Assembly (NCBI GenBank): GCA_016195325.1
Contig: JACPZX010000016.1
Span: 72,703 to 136,702, forward strand
Reading direction: 5' to 3'
Length of the DNA stretch: 64,000 nt
From: Acidobacteriota bacterium
GTDB taxonomy: Bacteria > Acidobacteriota > Polarisedimenticolia > JACPZX01
The notes below the pieces were generated by a model that did not search any database, was not told where the DNA came from, and saw nothing but the letters and a program-made list of their open reading frames with translations. This document shows positions 55,609 to 64,000 of the stretch, in pieces. The number at the start of each line of letters is the position of its first letter. Position 1 is the stretch's first letter. Made by a program: the position numbers and the translations under genes.

Positions 55609-56952
55609 ATGCACCGCCCGAATCCCTGGATGAAATCGCTGGCCCTCCTGCTCCTCGCCTCGGCCGCCGCCGTCGCCGAGAGCCGCGCCGACGACCTGAT
55701 GCAGCTCTACATCAAGGCGATCGAGTTCGACCCCGAGTTCCAGAGGGCCCGCATCGAGCGGCAGGCCTCGTTCGCGGCGGTCGACGAATCGAAGGCGGCG
55801 CTCGGCCCGGCCGTCAGCGCGAGCGCGGAGGGGTCGAAGAACTTCCAGGACACGACGCGGAGCACGAGCCCTCTCTTCCCCCTCGGCGCGCGCCAGTTCT
55901 ACGATTCGTCGTACTCCCTCTCGCTGAGCCAGCCCATCTACCGCCGCGATCTCATCGCGCGGATGCCCCAGGCGCGGGCCGATCTCCGGAAATCCGAGGC
56001 GCTCTTCACGGCCGCCGAGCAGGATCTCCTCTTCCGCGTCTCGCAGACGCACTTCCAGTTCCTGGCGGCGCGCGAGAGCCTGGACTTCTCCCGCGCGGAG
56101 GGGCAGGCCATCGCCGGCCAGCTCCTCGAAGCCCGGGAGCGCCTGTCCTCGGGGCTCGGCACCGTCGCCGACCTCCACGATCTCGAGGGGCGCGCCGCGC
56201 TCGCCGAGGCCGCCGAGATCGACGCGCAGGACGCCGTCGAGGAGGCCCGGCAGGCGATCGCCGAGATCACCGGCGAGGCGCCCGCCGAGCTCAAGCGCCT
56301 GAGCGACGCCTTCCCCCTCGTGCCGCCTGCGGACGCCGACGTCGCCACGTGGGTCTCGACAGCCATGTTCAGCAGCCCCCGCGTCCAGGCGGTGCAGGCC
56401 GACATCGACTCGGCCGAGCAGGAGATCCGGCGCCAGCGCGGCCTCTACCTCCCCGGGTTCGACCTCTTCGCCTCCTACAGCCTCAGCGACGCCGGCGGAT
56501 CGGTCTACGGAGCCGGCAACAGGATCGCCAGCACCCAGGCGGGGCTGAGGCTCTCGATCCCCCTCTACGACGGCGGCCGGGCCGTCTCGAGGGTCGAGCA
56601 GGCCGAGCTTCGCAAGAGCGCCGCCTACCAGGAGCTCGAGAAGGAGCGGCGGCGCGCCGAGAGGGAGGCCCGCGCCGCCTTCCAGGGGGTCGCGAGCGGC
56701 CTCACGCGCATCCAGGCGCTCACGAAGTCGGTCTTCGCTCACGAGGCCGCCGTGGCGGTGAAGGAGCAGGGGTGGCGCTCGGGGATCAACACGGGGCTCA
56801 TCGTCCTCGACGCGAGGAAGGAGCTCTACCAGGCGAAGCGGGATCTGGCGCAGGCCCGGTACCTCTACCTCCTTCAGGGTCTCAAGCTGAAGCAGGCCGC
56901 GGGGACCCTGGCCGTGGACGATCTGCGCCGGATCAACGCCTACCTCCAGTGA
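55609..56952 (+). CDS. TolC family outer-membrane channel
   Basis: A 447-residue protein with a signal peptide (hydrophobic residues about 8-22, cleavage near AESRA) and the two-fold repeated TolC layout: alternating long helices with strand pairs, recognisable in LYIKAIEFDPEFQRARIERQAS, FYDSSYSLSLSQPIY, FRVSQTHFQFLAARESL, FDLFASYSLSDAGGSVYGAG and LRLSIPLYDGGR. This is closest to the type I secretion outer-membrane subfamily. It starts 14 bases after the SecA-like gene, with AGAGGGA upstream of the ATG, and should supply the exit duct for the adaptors encoded on both sides. Confidence 0.9.
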   Translation: MHRPNPWMKSLALLLLASAAAVAESRADDLMQLYIKAIEFDPEFQRARIERQASFAAVDESKAALGPAVSASAEGSKNFQDTTRSTSPLFPLGARQFYDSSYSLSLSQPIYRRDLIARMPQARADLRKSEALFTAAEQDLLFRVSQTHFQFLAARESLDFSRAEGQAIAGQLLEARERLSSGLGTVADLHDLEGRAALAEAAEIDAQDAVEEARQAIAEITGEAPAELKRLSDAFPLVPPADADVATWVSTAMFSSPRVQAVQADIDSAEQEIRRQRGLYLPGFDLFASYSLSDAGGSVYGAGNRIASTQAGLRLSIPLYDGGRAVSRVEQAELRKSAAYQELEKERRRAEREARAAFQGVASGLTRIQALTKSVFAHEAAVAVKEQGWRSGINTGLIVLDARKELYQAKRDLAQARYLYLLQGLKLKQAAGTLAVDDLRRINAYLQ

Positions 56953-56963
56953 GATGCCGTACC

Positions 56964-57728
56964 ATGGAGCCGATCATGCCCAGAAGAGTCCGAGTCCCAT
57001 CGCTTCTCGCCGCCGCCGCCCTCGCCGCCTGGGGGGCGCCCGCGCGGGCGGAGGAGTTCGAATGCCTCGTCCAGCCGTACGCCGACGTGAAGATCAGCAG
57101 CGCGGTGCCGGGGATCCTCGATGAGGTCCGCGTCGATCGCGGCGACGTCGTCACGAAGGGGCAGCCCCTCGCCTACCTCAAGTCGGACGTCGAGCGCGCG
57201 AACATCGACCTCGCCAGGGCCAAGGCCGCCTTCGCCGCGCGCAAGGTCGAGCGCAACAAGACGCTCTACAAGAAGCAGATGCTCTCGAGCCACGACAAGG
57301 ACGAGCTGGAGACAGAGCTCGAGATCCTGAAGCTCGAGGTCCGCGAGGCCGAGGAGCGGCTCAAGCTCCGCACCATCGTCAGCCCGATCGACGGCGTCGT
57401 CGTGAAGCGGCACTACTCCCCCGGCGAGTTCGTGGAGGAGAAGCCCATCCTCGAGGTGGCCCAGATCGACCCCCTGAGGATCGAGGTCGTCGTCCCCTTC
57501 AAGCTCTTCGGGGTGATCCGCGTGGGGTCGTCGGCGAAGGTGTCGTGGGAGGCGCCGATTCTCGGATCCTACGCCGCGACGGTGAAGGTGGTCGATCCGG
57601 TCGTGGATCCCGCCAGCGGGACGATCGGCGTCCGCCTCGAGCTGCCGAACCCGAGGGGCTCGCTTCCCGCGGGGACGAAGTGCACCACGCGATTCGCCCT
57701 TCCCGGGGATCGCCCCTCCTCGAACTAG
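56964..57728 (+). CDS. Periplasmic adaptor (HlyD/RND membrane-fusion type)
   Basis: A 254-residue exported adaptor: signal peptide (about residues 10-29), a first lipoyl half (ISSAVPGILDEVRVDRGDVVTKGQPLAYL), a helical hairpin (about 73-125), a second lipoyl half (RTIVSPIDGVVVKRHYSPGEFVEEKPI) and a beta-barrel ending at the C-terminus. It lacks the membrane-proximal domain of full RND adaptors. It is the last gene of the operon, 11 bases after tolC. Its TAG stop and the TAG stop of the convergent RTX gene lie in one CTAG. Confidence 0.88.
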   Translation: MEPIMPRRVRVPSLLAAAALAAWGAPARAEEFECLVQPYADVKISSAVPGILDEVRVDRGDVVTKGQPLAYLKSDVERANIDLARAKAAFAARKVERNKTLYKKQMLSSHDKDELETELEILKLEVREAEERLKLRTIVSPIDGVVVKRHYSPGEFVEEKPILEVAQIDPLRIEVVVPFKLFGVIRVGSSAKVSWEAPILGSYAATVKVVDPVVDPASGTIGVRLELPNPRGSLPAGTKCTTRFALPGDRPSSN

Positions 57729-60700
57729 AGCAGGTCGTCCCGGTCGCGCGCCGCGTCGTCGAGGGGGGCGAGCGTCAGGATTGGCGCCCACCGCGTGGCC
57801 GTCGCCGTCGAATAGAAGTCGATCGGCGACGACGGGCTGAGCCTCCCGATCAGGGCGGTCGCCGTGAGGGCCGTCCCGGTCAGGGCCGGGGCCGGGGCCT
57901 GGGTCACGCTGGTGATCGTCACCCCCGTGAGGGCCGGGTCGTCCGACACGATTCTCACGGTGTCGAACGAGCTGGTCCCCTGCGCCGTCATGAGGCCGAA
58001 CCGGCCGTAGGTCGTCACGCCGTTGAACGCGTAGGTGAAGGCGGTCGAGCCGGCGAGCGTCACGACGGCCGTCGTCCCCTTCAACGTCAGGCCGAGCTGG
58101 AAGTCCACCCCCGACGCGATCGGCGCCGCCCCCTGCGCATCCACCTTCCACCCGGCGGCCGCGGTGTAGTGTCCCAGCTTCAGAAGGCCCGATCGGACGT
58201 CCACGATGAGGTACTTGAAGTCGTCGACGCCGTAGAAGTCGAAGACGAAGCCACCGGCGGCGGCCGTACGCAGCGTCGCCGACAGGTCGAGAACCGCCGC
58301 GGTCTGGAGGCCGCGGGCCAGACCGAGATCGACGAGCGAGACGGCGCGGTCGGCCCCCGCGGCCGGCGTGGCCCCCCATCTTCCGGCCGATATCGTCCAG
58401 CTCCCGGTGCGCGTCCCCTTGAAGACGTTCGCGACGCCATCGCTGAAGTCCTCGGTGGTGTCGAACGTCGCGGGCCTCGAGTCCGCCTGGACGATGACGT
58501 CGTCGTAGGCGCCCCGCGAGTTGTCGGAGCCGACGCCGACGAATCCGGCGTTGAGGCCGTACGCGAAGCCGTCGACGATGCGCTGGGCGTAGGTGAAGCT
58601 GAGCTGGCTCCCCCCGTCCCCGGTCAGCGTGGCGGTGCTGTGATCGAGCGCGAGCATGAGCGAGTAGTTCACGTCGGACTTCACGTTGAAGGGCTTCTGA
58701 ACGTCCACGATCCAGCCCGCCGCCGTCCGATGGCCCATCTGGAGCTTGTTGACGAATCCGTTGAGCCCCGCGAACTTGAAGTCGGTCTTGCTCTGGTAGT
58801 CGAAGATCAGGTAGGCGTTCGCCTTCCAGCCGGCCGTCGGCTTGACGACCCGCACCGTCGCGAGCATCTCGAAGTAGCTCGGGAGCTGCACGTCCACGTC
58901 GAAGACGCTCGCCGCGTCGCCGCCGAGTGAGGCCGCCGCCACCTGCAGCTCGCCGTTCACGACGGTCCACACGCCGCTGTCGGGGGCGAAGCTCGAGAAG
59001 CTGCCGGTGTTGAAGGCGGCTGACCTAAGGACGTCCTTCCTCCCCCCGTGGAGGTTCCCGGCCTGCGGATCGCCCGGCGCGCCGGTCTGATCCTGCCAGT
59101 AGGAGTCCTTCTGGGTGACGAGGCCGATCTCGCCGAGAGGCTCGCCGTTACGCGCCGGATCGGTGCCCGCGTCGGCGGCGCGCGTCGGATCGGCGCCGTC
59201 CCCGGACGACAGGTCATAGAGGTACTGGAAGAGCTGCGGGCTCAGGGATCGGCTGATCGTAAAGGCCCCGAACGGCGCGAAGGGAACCAGGTAGCTGTTG
59301 AACTCGCCGACCCAGTCGATGAGCCGGTCGCCGCCGGTGTTGGCGATGAGGACGTCGCGCCCGGCGCCGCCGTACGCGATGTCCTCGTACGTCACGTGGG
59401 TGTCGGGAACGTTGTTCGCGAGCGGATCGGCCGTCCCCGCCGTCGAGTCGTGATCGTCGTCGGCGTTGAGGAGATCGTTCCCGAAGCCGCCGAAGAGGTG
59501 ATCCTGGCCCGTGCCGCCGACGATCCAGTCGTTGCCGAGATCGCCGAAGATGCGGTCCACGCCGTCGCTGTGGATGTTCAGGGCGGCGTCGACGATCGGC
59601 CCCTCCTTCGCATCGAAGTTCAGGAGGAACGGCGTCCCGGTGGAGTTCCCCGTGAAGACGCCGTTCGCGTCGACGAAGATCTTCCGGAGCGGGTTGTTCT
59701 CGTCGTACGCGGCGAACTCCTCGGGGCGCGTCTGCTCGAACCGGAGGACGTTCCCCGGGTTGTACGGCCGATCGTAGAAGAGCGACAGCGCCTCGGCCCC
59801 CGACATGGCGTCGTCGCCCGACGCGCCGTGGAGCGAGTCCATCCCCCAGCCGCCGTAGATGATGTCGTCGGCGCCGCCGAAGGGGAGGAGGGCCGGATCG
59901 CGCGTCGGCTTGAAGAGCGGATTCTCCGCCGTCCCGGCCGGCCCGAGGTTGAACGGCTCGATGTTGACCGTCTTCTTCAGCTCGCCGGAGACGTTGATGA
60001 TCGCGATCTGGAGGTTCCCCGGGATGTCGATGCGGAGATCGACCGCCGTGACCTTGAGGACGCCGTAGATCGGCTCGGCGAAGAGGTCCGTGCTCCCGGT
60101 GGCGAGGAGCGTGTTGCGGCTCGTCGAGATGCGCCCGTCGTCGCCGATCGCGCCGTCGTCGCCGGTGCCGCCCGAGATCCAGTCGTTCCCGTACCCGCCG
60201 ATGAGGTCGTCGTCCTGCCCCTCGCCGAAGAGGACGTCGTTCCCGCGCGTCCCGTAGATGAAGTCGTCCCCCGACTCGCCGTGGATCTCGTCGGCCGCGC
60301 CGATGTCGAGGACCGCGGCCTGGGCGTTGAAGTCGATGCCGCCCGGCGTGTAGTCGAGGATCTCCGCCGCCCGCGGGATGATCTCGAGCCTCTGGGCGGC
60401 CGGCAGGGCGTCGGTGTAGGTGTCGTAGCGGAAGGCGAGGAAGGCGCCGCCGTAGACGCGGTTCACGCCGACGAGGCGGTAGATGTCGCCGTTGTCGCCG
60501 AGGATCGTGTCGGCGTCGCGCGCGTGCCCTTGCGCCGACAGGTTTCCGAGGTCGTTCCGGGCGATCTCGGTCCCGGCGCCGCCGAAGATGAGGTCGGTCC
60601 CGTCCGGCCGGAGCGCGCGGTCGTTCGCCGCGCTCGACGGATCGGTGAGGCCGAAGAGGCGCGACGATCCGCCGAGGATGTCGTCCTGGCCGAGTCCGCC

Positions 60701-63700
60701 GAAGACGACGTCGTTCCCGCCGTTCGCCTCGATGTAGTCGTCTCCGTCTGTGGCCGCCTCGAACGAGGGGCGCACGATGAGGAAGCCCGTTGCAGGATCG
60801 CGGCCGGCCCAGACGTCCGGAGCGCGCGCCGCCAGATTGTCCTCGACCTTCAGGTCGCCGTCCCCCTGGATGACGTCGTTGCCGAGCTGGCCGAAGATCA
60901 CGTCGTCGTCCGGGCCGCCCGCGATCTGGTCGTCGCCGAAGTTGTTCAGCGCGGCGGCCTGCACGGCGCTCGAGTGGTCGAGGATCGTGATGGCGTAGTC
61001 GCTCCACACCGGGGCCCCCGCCGGGTTCAGGCGCGGCGTCGAATCCACCAGGACCCCGCCCTTCGCGTCGTACAGGAGCGTCCCCGTGAGCGTGCGGAAG
61101 CGGTCGCCCGTGTAGTTCCTGTACCTCGTCAGGCGCGTGAGGGAGACGTTGTCGCCGAAGATCAGGTCGTCGCCCGCGTCGCCGTCCAGGAAGTCGCCCG
61201 CCGCGCCGCCGATCACGACGTCCTCGCCCGGGCCGGCCGCGACGCGATCCGCGCCGCCGATGAGGCGCGCCGTCGTCTCGACGAAGTAGATCCTGGGGGT
61301 CGTCAGGCTCGAGCCCGCGGGGAGGACCGGCGCCCCCGCGCTCTTGAGATCCCACAGGAGGACGAGGGCGTTGTCGCCCACGATGACGTCGTCGCCGGTG
61401 TCGAGGCTGCCTCGCGCGGAATCGCCGTCGATCCGGTCGCTGCCGGCCCCCCCGAGGATGACGTCGTTGGCGGCGTTCCCCTGGATGACGTCGTCGCCGC
61501 CGCGGGCGGGGTCGGTGCTCTCGAGTCGCGTCGCAAGGCCGTTCGTGTACACGGCGCGGCCGTAGTCGCCGAAGACCACGTCGTCGTCCTCGGCCGCGAG
61601 GATCGTCTCGCGCGTCGGATCGCCCGCGATGTCGTCGTTCCCGCCGCCGAAGATCAGGTCCTCGTCCTTGAGCGCCGCGTTGGCCGTGTCGCTGCCGCGG
61701 ATGGCGTCGTCGCCGCCCACGGTCGGATCGACCGTCAGCGCGAAGGTGATCGGTCGCACGACGCCGTCGATCCGGTCGCCCGCGCCGCCGTGGCCGAGAA
61801 CCGCCGCCGCCATCGCCTCGAGGGCGGAGAGGGGCAGCGTGAGGTCGATCGTCGCCGCCGGATTCGCGAAGTACAGGACGCGCCCGCGGTCGCCGAAGAT
61901 CACGTCGTCGGACTGCCCGCCGATGATCGTGTCGCGACCCTGGCCGCCGAAGATGACGAGAGGCAGCGTCGAGTTCGAGGCCACGACGGTGTCGCTGTCG
62001 GGGTAGGTCAGGAAGGCGTCGTACGGCCCCTGCGTGTCGAGGACGAAGAATCCGTCGCCGCCGTCGGTCTCCATCGGATCGGTCGCCGGCCCGATGTCGA
62101 GATCGACCGTCACGTCGTCGTTGCCGAGGCCGGTGTTGAGGAAGGTCGCGGTCCGCATCCCCGGCCGGAAATGCGTGCCGTCGATCCGGATGACGTCGCG
62201 GCCGTACCCGGTCCAGATGCGGACGCCGCTCGCCGTGCCGTTCAGCGGCGGCCGGCCGAAGTTGCCGTTCGCGGCGGCCTGGAAGTTGATGGCGCCGGCG
62301 GCGAGGCCGCGGATCTGGATCTCGGCCCCCGGCACGAACGGCGACGGGAGGACGCCGCCGAGGACGGGGGGCTTGTCGGTGATGACGACGTTCGCATCCC
62401 CCGTCACCGACGACTCGTCGCTCACCATCAGGAGGTGGTTGCCGGCTCCCGCGTGGATGTTGAGCTCGCCGCGAAGGTCGTCGAGGTCCCCCTCGAGGAA
62501 GTCGGCCGTCAGGGACGACGTCTGGTCCATCGCCGCCAGGGACGAGACGTAGTACCGCTCGTCGCCGTTGTGGCCGTAGATGTTCGTGATGGCCGTCGTG
62601 CCGCGGACGTTGACGACCTCGTTCCCGTCGGCGAGGTCGAGGTTCAGGACGTCCACGCCGGCGTAGTGGATGCCGCTCCGGCGCGCCGCGATGACCACCG
62701 GGTTGTCGAGGCTCCGGTCGTCGACGACGAGGGCGTCCGCCACGACGCCGGGGAGGCTCGTGACGGTGTAGACGCGCAGCGCCACGCCGAGGTCCGTGCG
62801 GACCACCGCCACGCTCGCGATCCCCAGGATCGCGTTGAGCGCGGTGGCGACGTCGCCGGCCGTCGCGTTCCACGGGAGCGCCCACGTCCGGTTGGCGCCG
62901 TCCACGAAGAGGGTGAAGGTGCCGGAGACGGCGTTGATGGTGACCTCTGCGCGGCCGGCCCCGGTCTTCCTCGACCCGGAGGTCGGCGCCACGCTCAGCC
63001 GGTAGGCGTCGCCGAGCGCCCCGCGGAGGAGTCCCTGGTAGGTGACAAGGTACGTGTCGCCCACCCGGTCCACGAGGACGTCCTTCACCCCCGGCAGGAA
63101 CCCTTCGGCCGACAGGAGGCCGGTGCTGCGGATGGCGTCGATGAGCCTGTCGCGGAATGTCCGCGGGTCATCGCCGGGCGACAGGTCGAAGGTCGCCAGC
63201 CCCGCGCCGAGCGTGACGGTGTAGAGGCCGGAAGGGGCGTTCACCTTCACCGTCTGGACGAGCGATCGCTTCGCGGCGAGGGCCTCGATGACCGGCGGCA
63301 GCCCCGAGGCGTCGGCGATCAGGTTCGAGACGTCGCCGGTGATGGCGAGGTCGAGCGACGCGATCCGCTCGTCCCCGAGGAAGCCGATGGTGAAGACGTT
63401 CCCCGATCGGCTCACGACGACGTCGGTGACCCCCGGCAGGCCCAGGCCTCGCAGCACGGCCTCGAGATCGAGCGCCCCGATCCGGAACCTCAGGTCTCCC
63501 GTCGTCGGGCCGTGCGCGCCGACCTTCAGGCTGAAGTGGCCGCCGCTCGCGTTCCGGATCTCGACCGTCTGCGCGTAGGCGTCCTGGAGATCGAGTCCGT
63601 CGACCGTCGCGCCCGTCAGCGTGGCGACGTCGGAGCTCTGGTCCCCAGAGTCGTCCAGGTTGACGGTGTCGATGCCGGCCCCGCCGTCCAGCCGCAGCAG

Positions 63701-64000
63701 CCCGTCGATCGTGTCGATCGTCCCGCGCAGAGGCGACGCCGCGTGATCGATCGACCGATCGAAGAGGGTCGAGCCGAAGCTCGTGCCCACCGAGATGACG
63801 TCGTCGCCCGTCCCCCCCTCGATGAGGGTCGGGCCCGCGATGGTGCGGACGAAGATCTGGTCATCGATCGCCTCGGGGAGGAACCGGCGTTGATCGCCGC
63901 CGCTCACGCGCGTCGTCCCGCCGTGGGTGCTCTGGACGACGAACCGGTCCGAGCCGTGGCCGAGGAAGATCCCGACCATCTCGATGTCGGTGTAGGTGAT
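57725..64000 (-). CDS. Giant RTX calcium-binding protein, N-terminus beyond window
   Basis: At least 2091 residues, open at the right edge. The visible N-terminal third has repeated beta modules (VNAPSGLYTVTLGAG, INAVSGTFTLFVDG with WNATAGDVATALNAILG). The middle, about 62000 down to 59400, carries many RTX nonapeptides of the GGxGxDxI type (GGQGRDTIIGGQSDDVIFGD, GGAGSDRIDGDS, GESGDDFIYGTRGNDVLFGE, GGTGQDHLFGGFGNDLLNAD) that should bind calcium and fold after secretion. The C-terminal part (about 59000-57950) is a pair of LamG-like sandwich modules, each with an FDY/FDF-DFKF/DFKYL core and GH-TAAGW. The protein is the obvious candidate substrate of the convergent export operon. Whether an LEPR-XLL type N-terminus exists cannot be seen. 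Confidence 0.9.
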   Translation of the reverse strand: MTYTDIEMVGIFLGHGSDRFVVQSTHGGTTRVSGGDQRRFLPEAIDDQIFVRTIAGPTLIEGGTGDDVISVGTSFGSTLFDRSIDHAASPLRGTIDTIDGLLRLDGGAGIDTVNLDDSGDQSSDVATLTGATVDGLDLQDAYAQTVEIRNASGGHFSLKVGAHGPTTGDLRFRIGALDLEAVLRGLGLPGVTDVVVSRSGNVFTIGFLGDERIASLDLAITGDVSNLIADASGLPPVIEALAAKRSLVQTVKVNAPSGLYTVTLGAGLATFDLSPGDDPRTFRDRLIDAIRSTGLLSAEGFLPGVKDVLVDRVGDTYLVTYQGLLRGALGDAYRLSVAPTSGSRKTGAGRAEVTINAVSGTFTLFVDGANRTWALPWNATAGDVATALNAILGIASVAVVRTDLGVALRVYTVTSLPGVVADALVVDDRSLDNPVVIAARRSGIHYAGVDVLNLDLADGNEVVNVRGTTAITNIYGHNGDERYYVSSLAAMDQTSSLTADFLEGDLDDLRGELNIHAGAGNHLLMVSDESSVTGDANVVITDKPPVLGGVLPSPFVPGAEIQIRGLAAGAINFQAAANGNFGRPPLNGTASGVRIWTGYGRDVIRIDGTHFRPGMRTATFLNTGLGNDDVTVDLDIGPATDPMETDGGDGFFVLDTQGPYDAFLTYPDSDTVVASNSTLPLVIFGGQGRDTIIGGQSDDVIFGDRGRVLYFANPAATIDLTLPLSALEAMAAAVLGHGGAGDRIDGVVRPITFALTVDPTVGGDDAIRGSDTANAALKDEDLIFGGGNDDIAGDPTRETILAAEDDDVVFGDYGRAVYTNGLATRLESTDPARGGDDVIQGNAANDVILGGAGSDRIDGDSARGSLDTGDDVIVGDNALVLLWDLKSAGAPVLPAGSSLTTPRIYFVETTARLIGGADRVAAGPGEDVVIGGAAGDFLDGDAGDDLIFGDNVSLTRLTRYRNYTGDRFRTLTGTLLYDAKGGVLVDSTPRLNPAGAPVWSDYAITILDHSSAVQAAALNNFGDDQIAGGPDDDVIFGQLGNDVIQGDGDLKVEDNLAARAPDVWAGRDPATGFLIVRPSFEAATDGDDYIEANGGNDVVFGGLGQDDILGGSSRLFGLTDPSSAANDRALRPDGTDLIFGGAGTEIARNDLGNLSAQGHARDADTILGDNGDIYRLVGVNRVYGGAFLAFRYDTYTDALPAAQRLEIIPRAAEILDYTPGGIDFNAQAAVLDIGAADEIHGESGDDFIYGTRGNDVLFGEGQDDDLIGGYGNDWISGGTGDDGAIGDDGRISTSRNTLLATGSTDLFAEPIYGVLKVTAVDLRIDIPGNLQIAIINVSGELKKTVNIEPFNLGPAGTAENPLFKPTRDPALLPFGGADDIIYGGWGMDSLHGASGDDAMSGAEALSLFYDRPYNPGNVLRFEQTRPEEFAAYDENNPLRKIFVDANGVFTGNSTGTPFLLNFDAKEGPIVDAALNIHSDGVDRIFGDLGNDWIVGGTGQDHLFGGFGNDLLNADDDHDSTAGTADPLANNVPDTHVTYEDIAYGGAGRDVLIANTGGDRLIDWVGEFNSYLVPFAPFGAFTISRSLSPQLFQYLYDLSSGDGADPTRAADAGTDPARNGEPLGEIGLVTQKDSYWQDQTGAPGDPQAGNLHGGRKDVLRSAAFNTGSFSSFAPDSGVWTVVNGELQVAAASLGGDAASVFDVDVQLPSYFEMLATVRVVKPTAGWKANAYLIFDYQSKTDFKFAGLNGFVNKLQMGHRTAAGWIVDVQKPFNVKSDVNYSLMLALDHSTATLTGDGGSQLSFTYAQRIVDGFAYGLNAGFVGVGSDNSRGAYDDVIVQADSRPATFDTTEDFSDGVANVFKGTRTGSWTISAGRWGATPAAGADRAVSLVDLGLARGLQTAAVLDLSATLRTAAAGGFVFDFYGVDDFKYLIVDVRSGLLKLGHYTAAAGWKVDAQGAAPIASGVDFQLGLTLKGTTAVVTLAGSTAFTYAFNGVTTYGRFGLMTAQGTSSFDTVRIVSDDPALTGVTITSVTQAPAPALTGTALTATALIGRLSPSSPIDFYSTATATRWAPILTLAPLDDAARDRDDLL

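Overview
The window is a G+C-rich bacterial chromosome segment with no recognisable phage, insertion sequence or CRISPR array. The best taxonomic hint is the gene at 21816-22763, a secreted von Willebrand A protein of the type described mainly from Acidobacteriota (VWFA-related Acidobacterial domain). The many large secreted proteins (kelch-like, FG-GAP, HYR, MopE, RHS, RTX) and the outer-membrane components (TolC, OmpA, beta-barrel) fit a diderm such as an acidobacterium. This assignment is inference.

Layout. 1-1810 is the N-terminal part of a GAF-GAF-AAA+ sigma-54 activator, cut by the left edge. 1945-5827 is a plus-strand run: cupin, DUF1326 protein, thioredoxin-like protein, VanY-type D,D-carboxypeptidase, PhyH dioxygenase and isoprenylcysteine-methyltransferase-like membrane protein. 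It ends at a strong hairpin facing a 14-repeat kelch-like secreted protein (5909-9175). A tRNA-Leu(UAA) follows. 9571-11641 is a divergent MFS exporter/TetR pair with a near-perfect palindromic operator. 12642-15349 is an ABC exporter. 15883-18221 carries two peptidoglycan enzymes (M23 and a PBP7-like serine peptidase). 18205-20112 is an ECF sigma operon. 20265-24413 holds an FAD oxidase, the VWFA protein, an OmpA lipoprotein and an FkbM methyltransferase. 24496-29762 holds an outer-membrane barrel and a small glycan-type cluster (PaaK-like ligase, unknown, glycosyltransferase, two methyltransferases).

29818-49590 is dominated by very large secreted repeat proteins: a sialidase-like/HYR protein, a seven-repeat FG-GAP propeller, a secreted alpha-toroid protein, a 2298-residue RHS protein with a C-terminal nuclease-like toxin followed by a probable immunity gene, and a MopE-like protein with 12 Cys/Asp-rich repeats.

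46210-64000 is the most interesting part. The MopE-like gene overlaps the start of a tight operon encoding GAF-HlyD, PqqD-S2P-HlyD, a short SecA-like ATPase, TolC and a second HlyD adaptor. It converges, sharing a CTAG stop, on a giant RTX protein that runs off the right edge. The set resembles type I secretion, but the ABC transporter is absent and a SecA-type motor plus a membrane metalloprotease stand in its place. I propose a non-canonical export route for giant calcium-binding surface proteins. This is a hypothesis from gene content and order.
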